NCBI GenBank assembly: GCA_008015155.1
Contig: SSFA01000026.1
Coordinates: 62,001 to 126,000, forward strand
Direction: 5' to 3'
Length of the DNA stretch: 64,000 bases
Origin: Thiothrix sp.
GTDB lineage: Bacteria > Pseudomonadota > Gammaproteobacteria > Thiotrichales > Thiotrichaceae
The notes beneath the pieces were generated by a model. That model was given only the letters and a program-made list of their open reading frames with translations, was not told the DNA's origin and ran no database searches. Made by a program: the position numbers and the translations under genes. The number at the start of each line of letters is the position of its first letter. The first letter of the stretch is position 1. Of the stretch, positions 57,650-64,000 are shown in pieces.

Positions 57650-58514
57650 TAAACGGTGGATTATGCCCCGGTAATAAGCGAATCGCGCGCTCCTCAAAAT
57701 AAGCGGTTTCACTCTCTAACGCTTTAATCTTTAATTGCAGACGATAAACTGGTTGCTCGGTATGATCTAATAAACCACCACCAAAAGGTGGTTGTACCCA
57801 TGCACCTTCTGTTTCTTCACGCTGACGAATATACTCATCGACTGCCGCTTGATCACCATCGGCTAACAATAACAAAACATGCGGTGGGGCTAACATGGGG
57901 TTCACACCATTACTACGGGCATTCACTGATAAATAACTTACTAAGCCTTGGTAGATGAGCGGAGTTACGCCTAAAACTTGTTGTAGCTCTTCAATCCGCT
58001 CAAAAGGTGCATCTTTAGCTCCATAATCTAGACCGGCCACTTTATAATCATCATCTTCAGCACCATTGGCATGTTTTAAATCATCAGAATCACGAAAATC
58101 CTCAATCGCATCTAATAAAGTTTCCGCCTCTTGCCCCTCGATGCCTAGCGCTTTTAAGACCTTTTGTAATAGTTCTCGGCTAGCTTGATTAATATCGATC
58201 AGTCCATTTTCACCTATTACCCGAATTTCTACGCCATAGCCATCGCGTGTCCAAGTCGCGGGGCTACCACCTAATTTAATCTGGCGTTTATCCACCGGTA
58301 GAAATAATTGCATCACCGTATAGTGCGCGGCTGCTTCTGCAAAACTACGCGCTTGAGCTGTCGCACGCGCATAACTAATCAGTTGAGTTTCAGTTTTCAC
58401 AGCATAGATCAGAGTGCCTGCCATCGTCATCATCACCATGATCATCCACAGCACCATAATCAGCGCTACGCCACGCTGGTTAGCCTGAGGCCTAACTCGC
58501 GCCCACATACTCAT
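57606..58514 (-). CDS. gspK: Type II secretion minor pseudopilin GspK
   Basis: About 302 residues. The prepilin helix is RGVALIMVLWMIMVMMTMAG; Glu+5 is missing, as usual for GspK, which caps the pseudopilus tip with GspI and GspJ. The large soluble domain contains the SAM-like LLDAIEDFRDSDDLKHANGAEDDDY with calcium-site acids. The start at 58514 gives an overlap with gspJ; an ATG 6 bases on is also possible. It ends the gsp operon: gspL and gspM do not follow, since oxyR converges here. Confidence 0.9.
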   Translation of the reverse strand: MSMWARVRPQANQRGVALIMVLWMIMVMMTMAGTLIYAVKTETQLISYARATAQARSFAEAAAHYTVMQLFLPVDKRQIKLGGSPATWTRDGYGVEIRVIGENGLIDINQASRELLQKVLKALGIEGQEAETLLDAIEDFRDSDDLKHANGAEDDDYKVAGLDYGAKDAPFERIEELQQVLGVTPLIYQGLVSYLSVNARSNGVNPMLAPPHVLLLLADGDQAAVDEYIRQREETEGAWVQPPFGGGLLDHTEQPVYRLQLKIKALESETAYFEERAIRLLPGHNPPFITYFRVQQPLSSQF

Positions 58515-59133
58515 CAACCTGCGGTAAATCAACAATCAGCTGCGGCCATGCTTGGTGATCTTTATCCTCAATCCGCACACGCATCAGTAAAGGATAGACT
58601 GGCTTATCCAGCCATTCTGCCTGCCAACGTGGATCATCTTTATCGGAATCGGCTGCATAATAATCAAAATGTACGACACCTAAACCACTATAGACCAGCA
58701 CAGGTTCAACATCTTTTAAGGCATCATCCCAACTCAAATCAGGACGATAGGGTGCATAGCGCATTTCCAGCTTACGTTCGCTTCCACTGCGCTCTACCGA
58801 TAATTCAATCAGATAAATGCCACCTTGATGTTGTAGGGGTTGTAAAGGTGCTGCATAGCGTACGTAGTGATCCGTACCCTCGAAGGCATACACGGGTCCT
58901 TTTTCACCTTGGATTTGTACGACAATAGTTTGGCTGAGTTGATTGCGCAGAAATTCGCTAATAAGACGCGTGTCTTCGGTTTTGAGTAATTTGCGGTCAG
59001 CAGCATCCCAGCCACGGCCAATGGTATGAAAACTAGAAAACAAGGCTAGAAATAACAGTGCCAATAAACTAAAGGCCACCATCATTTCCAGCAAAGTAAA
59101 ACCCATTTGCTGCTTGGGTTGGCTGTGACTCAA
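58492..59133 (-). CDS. gspJ: Type II secretion minor pseudopilin GspJ
   Basis: 213 residues. Prepilin motif MGFTLLEMMVAFSLLALLFL (Gly-1, Phe+1, Glu+5). The globular domain has the GspJ pattern FHTIGRGWDAADRKLLKTED and RYAAPLQPLQHQGG. It starts 4 bases before the gspI stop, so translation is coupled. Confidence 0.92.
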   Translation of the reverse strand: MSHSQPKQQMGFTLLEMMVAFSLLALLFLALFSSFHTIGRGWDAADRKLLKTEDTRLISEFLRNQLSQTIVVQIQGEKGPVYAFEGTDHYVRYAAPLQPLQHQGGIYLIELSVERSGSERKLEMRYAPYRPDLSWDDALKDVEPVLVYSGLGVVHFDYYAADSDKDDPRWQAEWLDKPVYPLLMRVRIEDKDHQAWPQLIVDLPQVDEYVGAS

Positions 59134-59561
59134 GTTTTTTCCCCAAAGCGCAGGGAGGATAAAGTAAATTGGCGTTGTTTACCCTCACTGTCCCAACTAA
59201 CAATGACTGTTACTTGATAAGGCTCAATGGAAAGCGAAAACTCATCTTGCTTATCATCAAGTCGAATCGGCTGCATGTTAATTGCCCAATGATAAGCAGT
59301 ACCTTCTTCTTGGCCGCTCACCGTATTTTTCTCAACTTTGATTTCACTGCCGATGCTTGCCATCCGTGATTCAGCGACTTGTACCGCAAAGCTATATTCA
59401 TCGGCTAAAGCAGCACTTTGCATGGCAGCACCAAATAAATTCAACAAGGAACCTACTACTAAACCCATGATCACAAACGCCACCATGATTTCGAGTAAAG
59501 TAAAGCCTTGCTGGTGCTGAGATTTAGAGCAAGCTAATGCGCCCACTGATCCACTCCACAT
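59130..59561 (-). CDS. gspI: Type II secretion minor pseudopilin GspI
   Basis: 143 residues. Prepilin motif QGFTLLEIMVAFVIMGLVVG, then the GspI-type QSAALADEYSFAVQVAESRMA and a short beta domain. The start at 59561 overlaps gspH by 38 bases; the exact start is uncertain because GTG codons downstream are also possible. It is the second GspI in the window. Confidence 0.92.
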   Translation of the reverse strand: MWSGSVGALACSKSQHQQGFTLLEIMVAFVIMGLVVGSLLNLFGAAMQSAALADEYSFAVQVAESRMASIGSEIKVEKNTVSGQEEGTAYHWAINMQPIRLDDKQDEFSLSIEPYQVTVIVSWDSEGKQRQFTLSSLRFGEKT

Positions 59562-59955
59562 TCACCTTAAAGCTCTGTCCGCGTGCGCTGAGTTCGACTG
59601 AACCACCCGTCGAACTCCCATCAGGATAAAAGCGAATATTGCCTTGGGTTGCAGACAGCACTTCTGTTTTAGCCGTATTAATTTTGGCTTCGATGCTAGG
59701 ATGTAAAACTCGCTGCTCGATTTTATTCGTTGCCAAACCAAAATAGCGGCTACTAATATCCATGGTCCAAACCATTTCTTTACGCTGTAAGATGGCCACA
59801 CTACGTGCTTGCCGCATACTGGTAGCGACTTCGTGCGCAGCTTTACGCAGAACCGGGCCTTCAGTAAAGGAGCTTGCAACCACACCCATCATCAGTGCTG
59901 CAATCACCAGCACTAAGATGACTTCAATTAGACTGAAGCCCCGCTGCTGGTACAT
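59524..59955 (-). CDS. gspH: Type II secretion minor pseudopilin GspH
   Basis: About 143 residues. Prepilin motif QRGFSLIEVILVLVIAALMMG, then KAAHEVATSMRQARSVAILQRKEM, typical of GspH. The ATG at 59955 lies 2 bases past the gspG stop; a longer start would overlap gspG. Confidence 0.9.
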   Translation of the reverse strand: MYQQRGFSLIEVILVLVIAALMMGVVASSFTEGPVLRKAAHEVATSMRQARSVAILQRKEMVWTMDISSRYFGLATNKIEQRVLHPSIEAKINTAKTEVLSATQGNIRFYPDGSSTGGSVELSARGQSFKVNVEWISGRISLL

Positions 59956-59957
59956 GA

Positions 59958-60410
59958 TTAGTTCTTTTTCACCCACAAGGAAATATCAGCATCATCGCCT
60001 TCGCCACCTGCCGCGCCATCTGCACCCAACGAGAGCAGATCATAAGGTTGGCTATTGCTACCGGGACGTTTGTATTGATATTCGTTATTCCATGGGTCTT
60101 GGGGCACGCCTTTCTTTAAATAAGGGCCGTTCCAGCCTTTAGCCCCAGAAGGTGATTCAACCAAGGCTTTTAGACCTTCTGAACTCGTAGGGTAGTTGCC
60201 AACTTCTAAACGATACATATCTAGGGCGGCACTAATATTTTCAATCTGCACCTTGGCGGATTGGCTTTTACCACGGCCTAAATACTTCATCGCCTGAGGG
60301 CCAACAATGCCCGCAATCAAGCCTAATATGACTAGAACGATCATTAATTCAATTAAGCTAAAACCGCGCATAGAATGCTTCAATGAATTAGCTTTAGATG
60401 ATTGCAACAT
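59958..60410 (-). CDS. gspG: Type II secretion major pseudopilin GspG
   Basis: 150 residues. Prepilin motif RGFSLIELMIVLVILGLIAG, then NYPTSSEGLKALVESPSG, GPYLKKGVPQDPWNNEYQY and the calcium-binding DGAAGGEGDDADISLW. The main subunit of the pseudopilus. AGGAG lies 9 bases before the ATG. Compare with the orphan GspG at 28232-28678, which has a different calcium loop. Confidence 0.96.
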   Translation of the reverse strand: MLQSSKANSLKHSMRGFSLIELMIVLVILGLIAGIVGPQAMKYLGRGKSQSAKVQIENISAALDMYRLEVGNYPTSSEGLKALVESPSGAKGWNGPYLKKGVPQDPWNNEYQYKRPGSNSQPYDLLSLGADGAAGGEGDDADISLWVKKN

Positions 60411-60459
60411 GCTAACAAGCTCCTTTTTGTTATTAATTATCTATTTGTTATGCAAAGGA

Positions 60460-61689
60460 TTATTGGACTAAATCGGCCATGCTAATCATAGGAATCAAGA
60501 TCGCACCGATGATCACTAAAATAGCCATTGCCATGATTAGAATTAAAATGGGTTCAAGCAATGACAACATACGCTGTACCGCATTGCGCACTTCAGTGTC
60601 ATAAATATTGGCGACTTCGTTGAGTAGCTGCTCCATTTGCCCCGTTTCTTCCCCAACCCGTAACATATGTAAGGCATAAGCTGGAAATACACGTTTACTC
60701 ATCAAGGTACGTGTCAGGCTCTCGCCTTGTTTTAGACTATCCGCAGCCTCACCCACCGATTTAGCCATCACACGATTGCTCATGGTATTTTTGACAATCT
60801 GCAGTGAACCCAGTAAAGGCACGCCGTTGTGTAGTAAAGTACCCAAGCCACGCGAAAAACGCGCCATTTCTACCTTACTCAATAAGTCGCCAACAATCGG
60901 CCAGCGCAACATAGAACGATCTAACCATAAGCGCGCTTGCTCATTGGTGAATAGGTATTGCAAAAGAATCAGAATGAATAACAATCCACCCAATAAAGCC
61001 CACCAATAAACCTTTAATAACTCGCCGGCCGCCATGACTACTTTAGTCAAGGTAGGTAAATCTGCCCCCATATCCTCAAACATTTGCGAAAACTGCGGTA
61101 CTACGAACAGAAGTAACGCAACAATTGAGACCATCGCAACCACGAATAAAATGCTAGGGTAAATTAAGGCGGAAATCACCGTACCACGCAGCTCTTTCGC
61201 CCGCAGCATATAGTCCACTAAACGTGCTAGAGCATCCCCAATTGAACCGCTCGCTTCCCCTGCACGAATCATATTCACATAGAAGCGTGAAAATTTACTC
61301 GTTTCTTCCAATGCATCCGCGAAATGTACGCCACTGCGCACTCGTTCTTGTAAGACTCGGACTAAGGCACTCATGCCCGGTTGCTCAATCAACTCTAATT
61401 GAATGCTCAAGGCTCGATCCAAGGGTAAACCCGCATTGAGCATGGAAGAAAGCTGTTGGGTAAAAGCAATAATATCCGCTTGACTGACTTTCTTACTACC
61501 AAATAGGCTTTTCTTTTTCTTATCGCCTGCGTCTAAACTGATGCTACTCGCCCCTGCTGGTTTGACTTGCAAAGGCAATAAACCCTGAGCATGAATGCGT
61601 TCAATGGCTTGTGCTTCATTGGGAGCTTCCACCGAGCCGGTTTGCTGAGCGCCTGTCGACGCTAAGGCTTTATATTCAAACAGTGGCAT
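60460..61689 (-). CDS. gspF: Type II secretion inner-membrane platform protein GspF
   Basis: About 409 residues. Starts MPLFEYKALASTGAQQTGSVEA. Two GspF domains (about 75-200 and 275-400) with FTQQLSSMLNAGLPLDRAL and FSRGLGTLLHNGVPLLGSLQ, each followed by membrane helices. It anchors the GspE ATPase. GGAGG lies 9 bases before the ATG, inside the end of gspE. Confidence 0.95.
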   Translation of the reverse strand: MPLFEYKALASTGAQQTGSVEAPNEAQAIERIHAQGLLPLQVKPAGASSISLDAGDKKKKSLFGSKKVSQADIIAFTQQLSSMLNAGLPLDRALSIQLELIEQPGMSALVRVLQERVRSGVHFADALEETSKFSRFYVNMIRAGEASGSIGDALARLVDYMLRAKELRGTVISALIYPSILFVVAMVSIVALLLFVVPQFSQMFEDMGADLPTLTKVVMAAGELLKVYWWALLGGLLFILILLQYLFTNEQARLWLDRSMLRWPIVGDLLSKVEMARFSRGLGTLLHNGVPLLGSLQIVKNTMSNRVMAKSVGEAADSLKQGESLTRTLMSKRVFPAYALHMLRVGEETGQMEQLLNEVANIYDTEVRNAVQRMLSLLEPILILIMAMAILVIIGAILIPMISMADLVQ

Positions 61690-63397
61690 TTGGAGTTTCC
61701 TCCGCGACACGTAACACTTCTTCTAAAGTTGTTACCCCTTTTAAGGCTTTCAGTAAGCCATCTTCGTACATGGTACGCATGCCAGCCTTTCGAGCTTGTT
61801 CTTGAATCACGCCCGCATCCTCATGCTTAAGCACGAGGCGGCGAATTGCATCATCCATGACTAAAACTTCATGAATCGCACTACGCCCTTTATAGCCGGT
61901 GAAACCACAGGCTCGACAGCCTTTGGCATGCCACAAACGCATCTCGCCGTCTCGTTGATATTGACGCAAACCAAGCTCATGCTCGATTTCAGCTAGGACA
62001 CTATGCGGTTCGCGGCATTGTGGACATAAACGCCTGACTAAGCGCTGCGCTAGAATGCAATTGACGGTTGAGGTAATCAGATAATCTTCAATACCCATGT
62101 CCAATAAGCGCGTCACGCCACTCGCCGCATCATTGGTATGAATAGTGGAAAGCACCAAGTGTCCAGTTAAAGCCGATTGAATCGCAATCCGTGCGGTCTC
62201 CACGTCGCGCATCTCGCCGATCATAATAATGTCTGGGTCTTGGCGCACAATAGAGCGCAAAGCATCGGAGAAGGTTAAACCAATTTTAGGATTAGCTTGA
62301 ATCTGATTAATCCCTTCTAACTCATATTCAACCGGATCTTCTACGGTTAGAATTTTGTTTTCAGTCGTATTCATCTGCGTGAGGGCAGCATACAAAGTCG
62401 TGGTTTTACCTGAGCCTGTGGGGCCAGTGACTAAGACCACGCCATGCGGTTGATTTAATTCACGCTGCAAACGCGAGAAGTTTTCCTCTGAAAAACCTAA
62501 AGAACTAAGTTCGAGTTTAACGCTGTTTTTATCCAACAAACGCATCACTACGCTTTCACCATGCATAGTGGGTACGGTTGAAACCCGCATATCAATTTCT
62601 TTCCCCTGCGCTTTCAGCTGAATCCGCCCATCCTGAGGTAAACGGCGCTCAGCAATATTCAAGCGAGCCATCAGCTTAATCCGCGACAACACTGCAGCCG
62701 TCATCGTCGCAGGTGGTGAATCTACTTCGTGAATCACCCCATCAATCCGATAACGGACTTTTAAATGGGTTTCAAAAGGCTCAATGTGAATATCCGAAGC
62801 ACGTCTTGCCATTGCTTCTGTCATGATTTGATTCACAATCTTAATGACGGGCGCTTCACTGGCCATATCCTTTAAATGCTCAATATCCGCCATCCCATCG
62901 TCGCGAGTACTGATTTCGAAATCTTCTTCGTCTTTTTTCGCACTTGCACTGTATAAGCGTTCAATATTCGCACGAATTTCAGACGGTAGACCTAAGAGTG
63001 GTTTGATCGGTTTGCCTACTGCCATCATCAAAGCTTGGCGCGCAAACTCGTCTCCTGGGTCAGACATGGCGATCGTGAGCACACCCTCATGCTCGTATAA
63101 GGGTATGATCTCAGCCGAGCGCATATAATTTATAGAAATGCCTAAATCCGGCAGTGGCTCCATTGGATAATCACGTGTTAAGGCTAAGGCGATACCCAAA
63201 TGACGTGAGAGCACAACAGCCACTTCTTGTTCAGTCAGTAAGCCCAAACGAACTAGCACACTGCCGAGGGGCTGATGAATTTCGGTTTGTGCACGCAATG
63301 CACGTTCCAGATCAGCAGGCTTAATTTTACCCAGCTGAACTAAGCGCTCACCAAAGGGAACCGGTACACGGGCTGGTTTGGACATAGGAGCTAGCAT
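61676..63397 (-). CDS. gspE: Type II secretion ATPase GspE
   Basis: 573 residues. N-terminal GspE/PulE domain (LGKIKPADLERALRAQ), Walker A GPTGSGKT at 325-332, Asp box ENKILTVEDPVEYELEGINQ, Walker B DPDIIMIGEMRDVETA, and the His box. A four-Cys zinc module lies near the C-terminus (CPQC and CRAC). It powers pseudopilus assembly. The gene starts the E-F-G-H-I-J-K operon. gspC and gspD, which normally precede gspE, are not in the window. Confidence 0.97.
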   Translation of the reverse strand: MLAPMSKPARVPVPFGERLVQLGKIKPADLERALRAQTEIHQPLGSVLVRLGLLTEQEVAVVLSRHLGIALALTRDYPMEPLPDLGISINYMRSAEIIPLYEHEGVLTIAMSDPGDEFARQALMMAVGKPIKPLLGLPSEIRANIERLYSASAKKDEEDFEISTRDDGMADIEHLKDMASEAPVIKIVNQIMTEAMARRASDIHIEPFETHLKVRYRIDGVIHEVDSPPATMTAAVLSRIKLMARLNIAERRLPQDGRIQLKAQGKEIDMRVSTVPTMHGESVVMRLLDKNSVKLELSSLGFSEENFSRLQRELNQPHGVVLVTGPTGSGKTTTLYAALTQMNTTENKILTVEDPVEYELEGINQIQANPKIGLTFSDALRSIVRQDPDIIMIGEMRDVETARIAIQSALTGHLVLSTIHTNDAASGVTRLLDMGIEDYLITSTVNCILAQRLVRRLCPQCREPHSVLAEIEHELGLRQYQRDGEMRLWHAKGCRACGFTGYKGRSAIHEVLVMDDAIRRLVLKHEDAGVIQEQARKAGMRTMYEDGLLKALKGVTTLEEVLRVAEETPNATV

Positions 63398-63554
63398 AGA
63401 TAATTCTTATTTATTGTTAGTATGGTGATAACACGGCCAGCAAGCAAAGCCAAGTTTAGCTTAGGGAAGACCAAGCAACTTGGAAATCGTAATAATTTTT
63501 ATTGATTAGAGAGAAACATGCAAGCAGTTTCTCTCTGAGCGGAAAGCCAGCAAT

Positions 63555-64000
63555 TTATTGATTAGGTAAGTTACTACTCATCATAGCAAGACTACCAAAC
63601 CCTACCACCATAAATACGATCATCAAAACGATAGAGACAATCGCTAAAATCCCCACTAATTTCCAGAAACTTGCTTGAGCTTCTAGAGCAGCTTCCATAT
63701 CAGCAGCACTTAAACCGGTCACGGCACGTTTAATGGCATTGGCATAACGCAGTAAATACAGTGAGGCAATAAAGTAAATGACTGCTATTAATAAATACAT
63801 GACGCCCATACCAATCATAAAACCCGTACCAGCTAAACCTGCGCCAGCATCAAGGCCTTGCATGCCCCCCATCCCCATCATGCCGCCGCCTAAAAACATA
63901 GGAATACTGGCGATCAGCGTGAATGCCGCCCCAATAAATCCAAGAATGGCGATAAACAAAACCCAAGGTCGAGTCTTACGTAAAGAGGCAACAACGCGTT
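63555..64000 (-). CDS. DUF5362-like membrane protein (5' end cut by window edge)
   Basis: The frame is open to the right edge and reads R-V-V-A-S-L-R-K-T-R-P-W-V-L-F before the stretch starting FIAILGFIGAAF. The true start therefore lies beyond base 64000 and the TTG at 63959 is internal. At least three membrane helices are visible, with a Gly/Met-rich loop (GGGMMGMGGMQG) and a short amphipathic region LLRYANAIKRAV typical of DUF5362 proteins. Function unknown. It is 157 bases upstream of gspE on the same strand. Confidence 0.7.
   Translation of the reverse strand, partial: RVVASLRKTRPWVLFIAILGFIGAAFTLIASIPMFLGGGMMGMGGMQGLDAGAGLAGTGFMIGMGVMYLLIAVIYFIASLYLLRYANAIKRAVTGLSAADMEAALEAQASFWKLVGILAIVSIVLMIVFMVVGFGSLAMMSSNLPNQ

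Overview
The window reads as chromosome of a gammaproteobacterium with about 45% GC. Three blocks follow the classical gammaproteobacterial gene order: glmM-folP-ftsH-rlmE/yhbY; recA-recX-alaS-lysC-csrA-tRNA-Ser-tRNA-Arg; and mrdA-rodA-mltB-rlpA-dacA-ybeD-lipB. System II cytochrome c maturation (ResB/CcsA) beside cytochrome c4, a rhombosortase and type II secretion genes suggest an aerobic or microaerophilic Gram-negative. A Thiothrix-like (Thiotrichales) origin is only a guess. I see no insertion sequence, phage, integron, rRNA operon or CRISPR array.

Layout. 1-7162: a partial YafY-type regulator, a VOC protein, a PhnA-like protein, then glmM, folP, ftsH and rlmE, divergent yhbY, and two tRNA genes. 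7231-13164: csrA, lysC, alaS, recX and recA, all on the minus strand. 13554-16203: a PH-domain protein, pncC/cinA-C, yceH, a likely small RNA and rluE. 16210-27174: a long minus-strand run. Read in transcription order it holds an RND adaptor, an RND pump with a Glu-Pro repeat tail, a secreted Pro/Ala/Gln/Met-rich repeat protein, a ParA-type ATPase, a membrane protein with a TPR-like tail, a membrane coiled-coil protein rich in Met and Ser, a dynamin-like GTPase and ApbE. I know of no described system with this composition.

27320-31888: a second, orphan gspG-gspH-gspI pseudopilin set, a divergent rhombosortase, comF, yicC and a DnaJ/CbpA co-chaperone. 32047-39778: an HtrA/Deg protease, a structured non-coding RNA with a very strong promoter and terminator, engB, cytochrome c4, resB, ccsA, a DsbA lipoprotein and coq7. 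39775-47140: the cell-elongation and peptidoglycan block. 47284-53522: ppa, adk, a DUF2058 gene, rsmI, lpoA, yraN and argA. 53736-57649: a YiiX-like permuted NlpC/P60 protein, a FadB-like fusion enzyme and oxyR. 57606-63397: a type II secretion operon gspE-F-G-H-I-J-K without gspC, D, L or M. A membrane protein runs off the right edge.

Two envelope themes link the parts. First, type II secretion (gspE-K), the orphan pseudopilins and the rhombosortase point to a secretion route with proteolytic processing of surface proteins. Second, the ParA / dynamin-like / membrane coiled-coil / RND run looks like an envelope or membrane-organisation module. The best candidates for undescribed biology are that module and two RNAs: one near 15503-15624 with an anti-Shine-Dalgarno loop, and one near 33251-33485.
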